A stretch of DNA of 49,203 nucleotides. Origin: an uncultured Muribaculaceae bacterium (GTDB lineage Bacteria > Bacteroidota > Bacteroidia > Bacteroidales > Muribaculaceae). This document shows, piece after piece, positions 42,230 through 49,203 of the stretch. Location of the stretch: assembly GCA_910587915.1 (NCBI GenBank), contig CAJUOB010000020.1:1-49203 (forward strand), in the 5' to 3' direction. The stretch's first letter is position 1. Each line of letters opens with the position of its first letter. Under the pieces are notes generated by a model. The model had not been told where the DNA came from and made no database searches. It saw only the letters and a list, made by a program, of their open reading frames with translations. The translations under genes and the position numbers were made by a program.

Positions 42230-44121
42230 TTCTCGAGGTATGTATAGCCGAAAAGACCCGAACGGTATGTGCTTATGAAGTCACGGCCCTCCTCGGGGGT
42301 GATAGTACCGGCCTTCATCGAAGCCGTCACCCATGTTTCGAGATTTCGCACAAGCTTCTTGGGGTTGTACTGCACATAGTCGAGCACCTCATCCACAGTC
42401 TCGCCCTCTATGATCTGGTCGATTTCATAGCGGTCCTTAAACACACTCACATGCACCGCGTTGGTATCGCCGAAGAGATTGTGCATATCGCCCAAAATCT
42501 CCTGATAGGCACCTACAAGGAACACCGCAAGGTAGTATGGCTCGCCGGGCTTCAGCGGATGCACCGGCAGTGCCGACGATGTGCCCTGCGCCGATATGAA
42601 ATTGGCAATCTTGCCGTCGGAGTCGCAGGTTATATCCTGAATGGTGCAGGTGCGTGTCGGCTTCTCGTCGAGCCGAGATATTGGCACTATGGGGAAGAGC
42701 TGATCGATGGCCCAGCTGTCGGGCAGCGACTGGAATAGCGAGAAATTGCAGAAATACTTGTCGGGAATCATTTTCGAAATCTTCCGCAAGTCCTCGGGCA
42801 CATGCTTCATGCCACCGGCAATCTCACCCACCTCGCGCGCTATGCTCCAGAACAGCTTCTCGATCTGTGCGCGAGTGCGCAAATCGAGCAAACCGAGGCT
42901 GAACAGGTCGAGAGCCTCCTCGCGTATCTGCAACGCATCGTGCCAGCTCTCGAACAGACGGGCGCCGTCGAGGCGGTCCCATATGTCGTAAAGTTCGCGG
43001 GCGAGCTCATGGTCGTCCGCACCTATCTCCTGCGAATCCTTCCATACAGGCAACTGGGTTGTCTCGAGCACCTCGAAAATCAGTATCGAATGGTGGGCCG
43101 TGAGCGAGCGGCCGCTCTCATTGATTATGTTCGGCTGCTTGAGTCCGTTCTTCGTACACGCATCCACCACCGCGCTCACCGCGTCGTTGGCATATTCCTG
43201 TATCGAATAGTTCATCGAACTCTCGCTCGAAGAGCTGCGGGTTCCGTCGTAGTCCACGCCAAGACCGCCGCCTATGTCGATGAAATCGATATCGAAACCA
43301 AGCTTCGACAGCTGCACATAGAACTGCGTGGCTTCGCGGAGCGCATTCTTCACCACCCGTATCTTATTTATCTGGCTTCCGATATGGAAATGTATCAGTT
43401 TGAGACAGTCCTTCATGTCGCGGCGCTCAAGTATATCGATAGCTTCAAGAAGTTCCGACGAATTGAGACCGAACTTGCTCTGGTCGCCACCACTCTCGCT
43501 CCATTTGCCCGAGCCAGTGCTCGACAACTTGATGCGTATGCCCACATTAGGCCGCACCTTCAGCCGCTTCGATATATCGGCGATCATACGCAGCTCATTG
43601 AGCTTCTCCACCACCAGATATATGCGGCGTCCCATCTTCTGGGCAAGGAGCGCCAGCTCGATATAAGACTCATCCTTATACCCATTGCAGATTATAAGGG
43701 CATTCTCGGCGATATTTGTGGCAAGCACAGCATGCAGCTCCGGCTTCGAACCGGCCTCAAGGCCGATATTGAACTTCTTGCCGTAGCTCACTATCTCCTC
43801 CACCACCGGACGCATCTGATTCACCTTTATCGGATAGATCGAATAGCTCTGCCCCTTATAGTCGTACTGCTCGGCAGCCTGACGGAAGCAGTTAGATATT
43901 TTCTCGATGCGATTATCCAGAATATCGGGAAAACGAAGCAGCACAGGAGTGCCGATGTCGCGCACCTGAAGCTCGTCGATCACCTCCTTGAGGTCGACAG
44001 AAGCGTAGCCGGCACGTGGTGTCACCACCATGTGCCCGCGCTCATTGACAGAAAAATAGTTTCGGCCCCAGCCGGGAATATTGTACAGCTCCTCGCTGTC
44101 TTCGATGCGCCACTTTCTCAT
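42226..44121 (-). CDS. speA: Biosynthetic arginine decarboxylase
   Basis: About 631 residues. The PLP-dependent enzyme decarboxylates arginine to agmatine, the entry to putrescine and spermidine. The N-terminus MRKWRIEDSEELYNIPGWG is the family opening. The PLP lysine is in YPIKVNQM, and the barrel carries IDIGGGLGVDYDG and NESGRSLTAHHS. The C-terminal domain has WAIDQLFPIVPISRLDE and ITCDSDGKI. The ATG at 44121 matches the family start, but the frame runs in phase to an ATG at 44184, 15 nt after the -7 box at 44207-44200, so a 21-residue His/Thr-rich N-terminal extension is possible. First gene of speA-truA-ATP-grasp. Confidence 0.95.
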   Translation of the reverse strand: MRKWRIEDSEELYNIPGWGRNYFSVNERGHMVVTPRAGYASVDLKEVIDELQVRDIGTPVLLRFPDILDNRIEKISNCFRQAAEQYDYKGQSYSIYPIKVNQMRPVVEEIVSYGKKFNIGLEAGSKPELHAVLATNIAENALIICNGYKDESYIELALLAQKMGRRIYLVVEKLNELRMIADISKRLKVRPNVGIRIKLSSTGSGKWSESGGDQSKFGLNSSELLEAIDILERRDMKDCLKLIHFHIGSQINKIRVVKNALREATQFYVQLSKLGFDIDFIDIGGGLGVDYDGTRSSSSESSMNYSIQEYANDAVSAVVDACTKNGLKQPNIINESGRSLTAHHSILIFEVLETTQLPVWKDSQEIGADDHELARELYDIWDRLDGARLFESWHDALQIREEALDLFSLGLLDLRTRAQIEKLFWSIAREVGEIAGGMKHVPEDLRKISKMIPDKYFCNFSLFQSLPDSWAIDQLFPIVPISRLDEKPTRTCTIQDITCDSDGKIANFISAQGTSSALPVHPLKPGEPYYLAVFLVGAYQEILGDMHNLFGDTNAVHVSVFKDRYEIDQIIEGETVDEVLDYVQYNPKKLVRNLETWVTASMKAGTITPEEGRDFISTYRSGLFGYTYLEK

Positions 44122-44199
44122 GTGCCGTGTATGCTTGTGTGTATGTGTTTTATTCAGCTCCGCTTCCGGAGCCATATGATTCAACGGTATATTTCAGTG

Positions 44200-44207
44200 C
44201 AAATATA
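44200..44207 (-). promoter_or_regulatory. -7 element of the speA operon
   Basis: TATATTTG (44207-44200) is a consensus -7 box; no clear -33 TTTG is visible upstream. It leaves about 80 nt before the favoured speA ATG at 44121 and 15 nt before the alternative ATG at 44184. Confidence 0.5.
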
Positions 44208-44285
44208 CGCAGAATATTCCATGAAAAAAACATCGGCCACCATCCAAACGAAAGTACACCTCTCCGCACCCAACTTTACACCCCC

Positions 44286-44816
44286 TTATTCCTCTCCATA
44301 TCTGTATGGCGGAAAATCGGGCCGCTCTCCTTTCCGTATTCCATAAGTATCGTAGAAAATATAGTTATACAACTGCTGTATCTCCGCCGGAATAACGCTA
44401 TGGGAAAAATCTTTATCTACAAGAATTGTATCATTCTCAACCATTATGACAACGTGTGGATCGCCGGCAACACGGTCCCCGTAGTAGAATGGCACCGTCG
44501 CAGGATTGAGAGCGCCTATAAGTTTGCGTATGTTGTCGACATCTCTCGATGGAAATAACAGAGATCTCGAATAGGCCGCCGATTCTCCGCACTGCCCGCT
44601 GCAATAGAACTTTATACTGTCGCTCTCCACCTTTGCAACCCAGGTTGTGGCATATGCAGGATTGCTGTAACATATCTCCACTTCAGGGCTTGGCTGCGCG
44701 GCCCAGGATTGTATTTTCCCGTTCATGTCGATTTCCGGCTGCGAGGCCGTACGGCTGCACGATATGAACGCAAGCGCAATGGCAACCTTAACGATAGTTT
44801 TAATATCTATAACCAT
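44286..44816 (-). CDS. Small lipoprotein, paralogue of its upstream neighbour
   Basis: A 176-residue protein with a lipoprotein signal (IKTIVKVAIALAFISC then SRT). The mature domain is beta-rich with a helical C-terminus (VIPAEIQQLYNYIFYDTYG). It shares order and spacing with the adjacent protein at 44800-45312: NIRKLIGALNPATVPFYYGD matches NLQQLVQALPMDSTEFYLYD, and both have a final helix of similar length. So the two are divergent tandem paralogues. The start overlaps the upstream gene. Function unknown; an envelope immunity role is only a guess from the nearby toxin remnants. Confidence 0.6.
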   Translation of the reverse strand: MVIDIKTIVKVAIALAFISCSRTASQPEIDMNGKIQSWAAQPSPEVEICYSNPAYATTWVAKVESDSIKFYCSGQCGESAAYSRSLLFPSRDVDNIRKLIGALNPATVPFYYGDRVAGDPHVVIMVENDTILVDKDFSHSVIPAEIQQLYNYIFYDTYGIRKGERPDFPPYRYGEE

Positions 44817-45312
44817 AGTGTTCTAAATCTTCAGATATCAGGGTTCGCATATAATCGTCGAGAGTCTTCAATGCTATCGGTATAGGCAGGTCTTCTCTAA
44901 ATCCACAATATAGCATTTTATTGGCACCATCGACACTCAGCCTTGTAGCAGGCATACCACTTACAGCTTCATAATCATACAAATAGAATTCAGTAGAATC
45001 CATGGGCAATGCCTGAACCAACTGTTGGAGATTACGCCTCTGCCAATCCTCAAGACACTTGCGTTCCAGCTCAACCGAATCACCTTCGCAAACATAAATT
45101 AGAAATACCGAATCGCCAACTACGCTTAGATGCAAATGATCATCATGCCTATAGCAATCCAATTTCACATTCAATGGCGCCAAAGAATCACAATCATGCC
45201 GGGCGCAATCCTCGCCTTGCCTTGGACCGCCGCAACCAAATAGACAAGCGACCATCAGCATGATTAGTAGCCTGAATGAATCAATAATAGCTCTTACGCA
45301 GTGGTAATTCAT
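44800..45312 (-). CDS. Small lipoprotein, tandem paralogue
   Basis: About 170 residues from the ATG at 45312, which gives a standard lipoprotein signal (RLLIMLMVACLFGC then GGPRQGED); an ATG at 45345 would add 11 residues. The mature part has a beta-rich core and a helical end (LKTLDDYMRTLISEDLEHYGY). It resembles the next gene downstream in motif order and overlaps it by 17 bp, so the pair is coupled. I recognise no family. Its base composition is AT-richer than the housekeeping genes to the left. Confidence 0.55.
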   Translation of the reverse strand: MNYHCVRAIIDSFRLLIMLMVACLFGCGGPRQGEDCARHDCDSLAPLNVKLDCYRHDDHLHLSVVGDSVFLIYVCEGDSVELERKCLEDWQRRNLQQLVQALPMDSTEFYLYDYEAVSGMPATRLSVDGANKMLYCGFREDLPIPIALKTLDDYMRTLISEDLEHYGYRY

Positions 45313-45369
45313 GTTCTTTCCGTATATGGTTTTCAGTTGGCTCATCGCCTTCGTTATACTTAATGATTA

Positions 45370-45420
45370 GCAGCCACCCCACGGGGCGTCCGCAGGACGC
45401 CGATTACCCGCCACGGCTGC
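45370..45420. repeat. GC-rich structured segment in AT-rich surroundings
   Basis: GCAGCC (45370-45375) pairs with GGCTGC (45415-45420), enclosing GGCGTCC/GGACGCC (45385-45391 with 45395-45401) around a GCA loop; CCCC (45377-45380) can pair with the adjacent GGGG as an alternative. The GC-rich stretch continues to about 45540, into the end of the neighbouring gene. It contrasts sharply with the AT-rich flanks and looks inserted. Confidence 0.5.
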
Positions 45421-45442
45421 AGATGACGCAGATTGGGGGCTT

Positions 45443-46153
45443 TCACCGCAGACCATTGCCGATAGTTTTTGGCGGCATGACGCCCGGCTCGCTCTGTTGC
45501 CGGCGGCTCATCCGCTCCACATACGCCTTGCTTTTTCGAATTGAAGTCAAAGGCTTCTGCCTCATGTTCGAAAGAGACTGCAGCCCATCATCATAGAACC
45601 AATCGAGCACTATAGAATCAGGATATACATCTAAATACCAACGCGCATATAGAGGATCCACATGACCCGTTTGAGTCCATGTATTTGGATTCAGCAAAGT
45701 CGAATCCTTCGATATCTTCAAAAGATTAGACTGCCGGGCAATACTGTCGCTATCAACATAAAATATCGGAATCCCATCGATTTGCTCCACAAAACAGATG
45801 CCGGCCTCGATTGACTTCAACAAGCTTAAATCCTTTGAGCGTTCCGACTCGCCAAGAGCGATTTCCACCGGCACGAAGTCGGAATTGACACGTGGTTTCC
45901 CGAATATCACACTAATCCGATACTCTCCATATGGCTTATGCTTGATCGCGGGAATGATTGTTGAAAATAGCGCTTCGCGCAAAGCCGCATGCGTCACTGT
46001 GCCCACCGGAGCATATACACTGTCCAATACCACCGGATACTCCCCGATTTTCTCATCATCAGAGTCATACGCCCGTTGCATTGACTCACAGAGAGCCGAT
46101 GTCGCCCATAATATCGTAGCCACACATAAGGCCATTCTAATCAACCATTTCAT
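45443..46153 (-). CDS. Exported protein of unknown function with GC-rich 3' end
   Basis: A 236-residue protein with a signal peptide (MKWLIRMALCVATILWATSALC); the Cys could be a lipobox Cys, but the preceding SAL is only a weak match. The mature part is mixed alpha/beta (AALREALFSTIIPAIKHKPYGEYRISVIF, WYLDVYPDSIVLDWFYDDG). The last 30 residues or so (AYVERMSRRQQSEPGVMPPKT...) are encoded by a GC-rich stretch unlike the rest of the gene, so the natural C-terminus may have been replaced. No family recognised. It belongs to the run of secreted orphans on the minus strand. Confidence 0.55.
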   Translation of the reverse strand: MKWLIRMALCVATILWATSALCESMQRAYDSDDEKIGEYPVVLDSVYAPVGTVTHAALREALFSTIIPAIKHKPYGEYRISVIFGKPRVNSDFVPVEIALGESERSKDLSLLKSIEAGICFVEQIDGIPIFYVDSDSIARQSNLLKISKDSTLLNPNTWTQTGHVDPLYARWYLDVYPDSIVLDWFYDDGLQSLSNMRQKPLTSIRKSKAYVERMSRRQQSEPGVMPPKTIGNGLR

Positions 46154-46218
46154 GATTCTTATCGATTATCTCTCTGATTACACACCTTGCGATTGCTTAT
46201 TTCTACTTTTTGAAAATC

Positions 46219-46338
46219 TCAGCTCCAATCAGGCAATGTGTCAGTGATAGCCTCTGAGATAGTCTGGTCATCATGACCATCATCCTGCGCCTCAGCAGCT
46301 AAGCTAAACACAAACACAAAAAGAATAGCCAAAATCAT
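46219..46338 (-). CDS. Small secreted peptide (39 residues)
   Basis: A short ORF beginning MILAILFVFVFSLAAEA, a compact signal peptide, with a 22-residue mature acidic tail starting QDDGHDD and ending LPDWS. It lies alone in the gap between the 318-residue lipoprotein and the 236-residue exported protein, all on the minus strand, with 36 bp upstream and 65 bp downstream. The signal-peptide form and the fit in the gap favour a real gene, but its size allows chance. Function unknown. Confidence 0.4.
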   Translation of the reverse strand: MILAILFVFVFSLAAEAQDDGHDDQTISEAITDTLPDWS

Positions 46339-46374
46339 TTTATAAATATTTTTTGCTCTATATACAATGCTATT

Positions 46375-47331
46375 TTATTCCATACTTCGGAAGGTCTCGC
46401 TCACCATATAGCCCCAGATTGCTATTCGTTGATTTCCACTATCCACAGAAAACACTCTCAGATACATGTCGTCATCATATTTTGACAATCGATCGATTTT
46501 CCAGAAAGTTGCATAGACTACGCATTCCTTGTCTTTTAATAATTCTGTTGCTTTGTCATAAGGAAGATTATCATATAAGGCCTCGCTATCAAGGGTTCCA
46601 ATCTCTCGATTATATCCGTCCTTTTTGCAAGACCAATAATGTTCATCTCTGCCATTCCATAGAACTTCAGCTGAAAAATATTCGGGGACACCATATTTTT
46701 GTCTAAGCTCGGCATCGTTCATTCCATTTAGTCCAAGTGCCTGCCATGGAATATAATCGGAATCATGAGGAGGAATACTATCCGACCATTTAGTCCCAGG
46801 ATTCCAGCTGTCAGGCTGCAGGTGGATTATTTGATCTCTGAATGCATCAGGATCAAACCATGAGTCTTTAGAAAGTAGATTTAGACCCTGTATTCCCCAT
46901 ATAGGAAGCAACGTGCTGTCGCATTGCAAATAGTACATTTTTAATCTGATATTTTTCCTGAAATGTGGAATTGCCCATTGATATTCAAGCACTGTACGAA
47001 CTGTATCTTTAAAATAAGCATTTGCAATACATGGATTTATATTTTCATAAATTCTGAAAGCATCGCTCGCATAGTCTATCTCAGGCCAACAGTTTTTAAA
47101 CTTTATCGCATCGATCTCTATAGGAGATCCATACAATTTCGTTATATCTTCCGGAGACTTTCTCTTCACTTCAAATGCCGGATAGGGCATACCAGTAATA
47201 TCGTAATGGGCTCGATCCAAAGTATCGCACCAATTTATACCGGGTCGCCAAACCTCTTCATATTCATTACCTCTGCACCCACATACTGTCAGAAGCAGTC
47301 CTGCAACTATAGCTGTATACAATCTATTCAT
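46375..47331 (-). CDS. Lipoprotein of unknown function
   Basis: A 318-residue protein with a lipoprotein signal (MNRLYTAIVAGLLLTVCGC then RGNEYEE; acidic residues follow a few positions after the Cys). The mature protein is rich in Trp, Tyr and Asp (VWRPGINWCDTLDRAHYDITG, QPDSWNPGTKWSD). I see no known domain. The gene is clearly AT-rich compared with the first 44 kb. It lies just downstream of the RHS-like fragment, in the position where immunity or cargo genes of polymorphic toxin loci accumulate. Confidence 0.6.
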   Translation of the reverse strand: MNRLYTAIVAGLLLTVCGCRGNEYEEVWRPGINWCDTLDRAHYDITGMPYPAFEVKRKSPEDITKLYGSPIEIDAIKFKNCWPEIDYASDAFRIYENINPCIANAYFKDTVRTVLEYQWAIPHFRKNIRLKMYYLQCDSTLLPIWGIQGLNLLSKDSWFDPDAFRDQIIHLQPDSWNPGTKWSDSIPPHDSDYIPWQALGLNGMNDAELRQKYGVPEYFSAEVLWNGRDEHYWSCKKDGYNREIGTLDSEALYDNLPYDKATELLKDKECVVYATFWKIDRLSKYDDDMYLRVFSVDSGNQRIAIWGYMVSETFRSME

Positions 47332-47368
47332 TTAAATAAATTCTTCTTTATTTCACTATTGTTAAAAT

Positions 47369-47476
47369 TTATAAGTATGTATAGGCTGTGCTGGCAATGA
47401 CATTTCCCTCAGGAGCCGCAGAGCGCGTCTGCACCAGGCGGTCCAGGACATCGTAGTAGGTGGAGATTAATACCAT
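47369..47476 (-). pseudogene. RHS/YD-repeat protein fragment
   Basis: A short open stretch encodes STYYDVLDRLVQTRSAAPEG and then a stop. The YYDxLxRLVQT pattern is that of YD/RHS repeats (YYDGLGRPVQT in Bacteroidota RHS proteins). About 36 codons remain; no longer RHS frame is visible on either side. It is read as a scar of a former RHS gene and marks the region as a decayed polymorphic-toxin locus. The rest of 47332-47492 shows nothing else. Confidence 0.55.
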
Positions 47477-47492
47477 AGTACTTGATTGATTA

Positions 47493-48128
47493 CTATTCTT
47501 GTGGTGGGGATGTTTTGTTGTAGTTTTTTGTATAGGACGTGCCGTCGGAGTTGTAGAATTTCCATATTCCAACACGTTCTCCGCCATTCTCGATTTCTTC
47601 TCCTAAATTTATCCATTTTTCCTGTAGTGTACGGAAATTTTCGGACCAGTCCATAGTCTCATTTCTAATCACTTTCCAGCCTTCGGCCTTGAGTTGGCCA
47701 TCTTCATAGTATTCTTTATAGTAGGCTTGGTAAGAAAAACGGTCGATGGGAAAATCGCGATTAAATGTAAGATCCACCAGAATCCAACGGACCGTGCCAT
47801 TAGGATAGAAGGATACAAATGGTCCTACCGGCACACCTCGATTGAACATCCATAAATCCCGAAGGATTGCTTTGGAATCATCTGTAGGGATATAACTCCG
47901 GCAAACGCCGTCCAACAGGTTGTAATTATAGTAGTTAAGCAAAACCAAACTATCCAGATTTTCCACCCACACGCCATATCTTTGACCATTGGCATCAACA
48001 CGGTTTATATTGGGTCCGATAGTATTGAGGATATTGGATGCCAGGAGGTTAGTCTCAGCCGACAATTCAGAGAGTGCCGAAGTCAGCACAATAAGCCATA
48101 AAAGTAGTATTTTATAAATCTTTTCCAT
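47493..48128 (-). CDS. Exported MORN/YwqK-like protein, putative immunity paralogue 2
   Basis: A 211-residue protein with a signal peptide (MEKIYKILLLWLIVLTSALSELSA). The body has MORN-variant repeats of the YwqK antitoxin type: DANGQRYGVWVE, NYYNYNLLDGVCRSY, YYKEYYEDGQLKAEGWKV and GGERVGIWKFYNSDG. It is a clear paralogue of the gene just upstream and overlaps it by 17 bp. In Bacteroidota such proteins often sit beside toxins and are annotated as antitoxin-like, though direct evidence is thin. AT-rich, probably acquired. Confidence 0.6.
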   Translation of the reverse strand: MEKIYKILLLWLIVLTSALSELSAETNLLASNILNTIGPNINRVDANGQRYGVWVENLDSLVLLNYYNYNLLDGVCRSYIPTDDSKAILRDLWMFNRGVPVGPFVSFYPNGTVRWILVDLTFNRDFPIDRFSYQAYYKEYYEDGQLKAEGWKVIRNETMDWSENFRTLQEKWINLGEEIENGGERVGIWKFYNSDGTSYTKNYNKTSPPQE

Positions 48129-48720
48129 GTTCTTGTTTTTTATGTAGTTCAGTCCATTTTTCAGAATAGTCTATAGTATAAGAGCTTCCATCGGCATTAT
48201 ACTTAGTCCAAACACCGACTTCAACTCCTTCCATCAAGGGATTCTCATCAAAAATATACCATCCCTCAGCATGGAGAAGACCTTTGTCGGTATATTGTTT
48301 ACAATAGCCTTGAAATGGAAACCATGCAGATTCAGTATATGAACCATATTCGAAGGTATAGTCTGTGTTGATTGAAATGTCGTCAATTATTATGGAGACT
48401 AATTCGTTGTCATAAAAAGTTATGATTGGCCCTTGGGATTTACTATTCTCGAAAAATTCAAGAATTAGAATGCGCCAATCCACACTATCATGGATGGAAT
48501 ATTGTCGTCCAACCCCATCAAGCCTGCCATTATTATAATAATCAACATTTATAGAATGTGAATTAATATAATGGAGCCAACTTCCGGTTTTATTACCTAT
48601 CTCATCGTATCTATTTATGTTTCCTCCAAATAAATTAGTGCGTACTTCATCCATTTTTGCCTCGGCTGAAGAAGTCGAAACAATAGCCATTAAAATTAAT
48701 AATCGCAACAGTATCTTCAT
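48112..48720 (-). CDS. Exported MORN/YwqK-like protein, putative immunity paralogue 1
   Basis: A 202-residue protein with a signal peptide (MKILLRLLILMAIVSTSSAEA). Repeat-like motifs align with its paralogue: YDEIGNKTGSWLHY, DYYNNGRLDGVGRQY, GYCKQYTDKGLLHAEGW and GVEVGVWTKYNADGSSY. The ATG overlaps the stop codon of the toxin-like ORF upstream (ATGA at 48720-48717), the usual toxin-immunity arrangement. I infer that it protects against that module in the periplasm. MORN/YwqK assignment is by motif resemblance. Confidence 0.6.
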   Translation of the reverse strand: MKILLRLLILMAIVSTSSAEAKMDEVRTNLFGGNINRYDEIGNKTGSWLHYINSHSINVDYYNNGRLDGVGRQYSIHDSVDWRILILEFFENSKSQGPIITFYDNELVSIIIDDISINTDYTFEYGSYTESAWFPFQGYCKQYTDKGLLHAEGWYIFDENPLMEGVEVGVWTKYNADGSSYTIDYSEKWTELHKKQEHGKDL

Positions 48721-49166
48721 CTCTCTATGATAATTCCAATTATATTACTTTCACCTTTATGCTCTGTGAATATTTTTATAAAATCATCCCATCTATCTGC
48801 ATCTATTAATATGCAAGCAACAGAAATCGGTTTCCCATTTCTATCTACTCCTGTAAAATTATTACTAAGGGGTTTGTGTATATTCGCGCCTATAATTTTA
48901 GTAGTTTTAGGATTAGACGGATTCGGTTTTCCTAATTCTATTTGATTATCATAAAAATTCGTTGTCCCAATATCACCTACTCTTAAAGCCGTGTATCCTT
49001 TTGGAGAACTCGCCTTATGCTTACCGACAGCGGCTTCATATTCTCTAGCGGGAATTGTGGCATATTTTTTAGGATCAGAAGGATTGGTACATGCATCAAA
49101 TGTTTCGGTGGTGCCATCAGCTTTATATACGGTAGCTGTAGACGTTCCGATTTTAGTAGATGACAA
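48717..49166 (-). CDS. Orphan toxin-like module (RHS-tip type, L,D-transpeptidase-like motif), no ATG
   Basis: A 149-codon frame without any ATG in its first part; it opens with TTG at 49166, two codons after an in-frame TAA. It contains KYATIPAREYEAAVG, then IIGANIHKP, GVDRNGKPISVACILID and WDDFIKIF. The order IPxxxY... NIH... PxSxxCxLID... WxxF resembles the C-terminal toxin tips of Bacteroidota RHS proteins and the IH/SxGC core of L,D-transpeptidase-like or DUF5675-like folds; here Gly before Cys is Ala. It overlaps the following immunity-like gene. Probably a detached tip rather than a complete gene; the window ends 37 bp further on, so a larger parent cannot be excluded. Confidence 0.5.
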   Translation of the reverse strand: MSSTKIGTSTATVYKADGTTETFDACTNPSDPKKYATIPAREYEAAVGKHKASSPKGYTALRVGDIGTTNFYDNQIELGKPNPSNPKTTKIIGANIHKPLSNNFTGVDRNGKPISVACILIDADRWDDFIKIFTEHKGESNIIGIIIER

Positions 49167-49182
49167 AAATTAATTTTTGTCA
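49161..49182. repeat. 22-bp perfect palindrome at the 5' edge of the toxin-like ORF
   Basis: Bases 49161-49182 (TGACAAAAAT and onward) equal their own reverse complement without a loop. The palindrome contains the in-frame TAA and the TTG start of the toxin-like frame. It could be an operator, a recombination scar or a crossing point. Confidence 0.7.
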
Positions 49183-49203
49183 GTTATATGATTGATTTTT
49201 AAT

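Noticed and set aside
42802..44346. 514-codon plus-strand frame opposite speA
   Set aside because: Antisense to a clear arginine decarboxylase with intact PLP-binding motifs.
45363..45596. 77-codon plus-strand frame in the GC-rich segment
   Set aside because: Its translation follows the GC-rich repeat and the antisense of the 236-residue protein; no initiation region or family is visible.
47493..49166. Complete RHS or contact-dependent inhibition operon
   Set aside because: Only a 36-codon YD-like scrap and a tip-like module are present; no long repeat protein, delivery machinery or secretion genes are in the window.
1..49203. CRISPR array, insertion sequence, integrase or attachment site
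   Set aside because: No regularly spaced repeat array, transposase or integrase motif, or tRNA-flanking direct repeat was seen on either strand.

Overview
The window looks like chromosome from a Bacteroidales bacterium, most likely a Muribaculaceae-type gut commensal. The signs are a SusC/SusD/SusE polysaccharide utilisation locus (PUL) with a SusR-type regulator, promoters of the Bacteroidota form TTTG-N19/20-TAnnTTTG, few Shine-Dalgarno-like sequences, lipoproteins with acidic residues after the lipobox Cys, a DUF4293 protein and an ATP-dependent PEP carboxykinase. No rRNA, tRNA, CRISPR array or transposase was found. The placement rests on gene content and promoter form only.

Layout. 0.1-5.5 kb (minus): an operon-like run from an M3 oligopeptidase through a small YcxB-like membrane protein and a large TPR protein to DUF4293. 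5.6-10.5 kb (plus): a secreted GH78 alpha-L-rhamnosidase overlapping glutamine-dependent NAD synthetase. 10.6-22.9 kb (minus): a complete PUL made of a SusR-like regulator, then susC, susD, a SusE/F-like lipoprotein with five tandem domains, a surface GH27-like lipoprotein enzyme and a GH97 enzyme. 23.1-25.7 kb (plus): rnz, tadA, lpxB. 26.0-27.6 kb (plus): pckA. 27.9-34.4 kb (minus): an FAD oxidoreductase and a secreted alpha/beta hydrolase, then mfd. 34.5-39.3 kb (plus): a THUMP rRNA methyltransferase with a repetitive charged tail, purD, a multipass membrane protein, pdxB. 39.3-40.4 kb: two GNRA-capped hairpins and two small proteins of unknown function. 40.4-44.1 kb (minus): speA, truA and an ATP-grasp protein, tightly overlapping. 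44.3-49.2 kb (minus): an accessory block.

How the genes fit together. In the PUL, SusC/SusD import glycan captured by the surface lipoproteins. The GH27-like lipoprotein would cut at the cell surface and the GH97 enzyme in the periplasm, under a membrane-spanning SusR-type sensor. An alpha-linked glucan or galactoside is the natural guess for the substrate. The rnz-tadA-lpxB, purD-pdxB and speA-truA groups are housekeeping.

The last 5 kb, especially beyond 46 kb, are visibly AT-richer than the rest and hold almost only secreted or lipoprotein orphans. They include a scrap of an RHS/YD-repeat protein, two paralogous MORN/YwqK-like genes and an orphan toxin-like module with no ATG. I read this as the worn tail of an RHS-type polymorphic toxin locus with displaced toxin tip and immunity genes. 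It is the most likely place for undescribed biology. Other points of interest are two genes whose -7 promoter box sits 4 nt before the ATG (leaderless mRNAs), a structured mini-ORF unit between susR and rnz, and the GNRA hairpin pair after pdxB.
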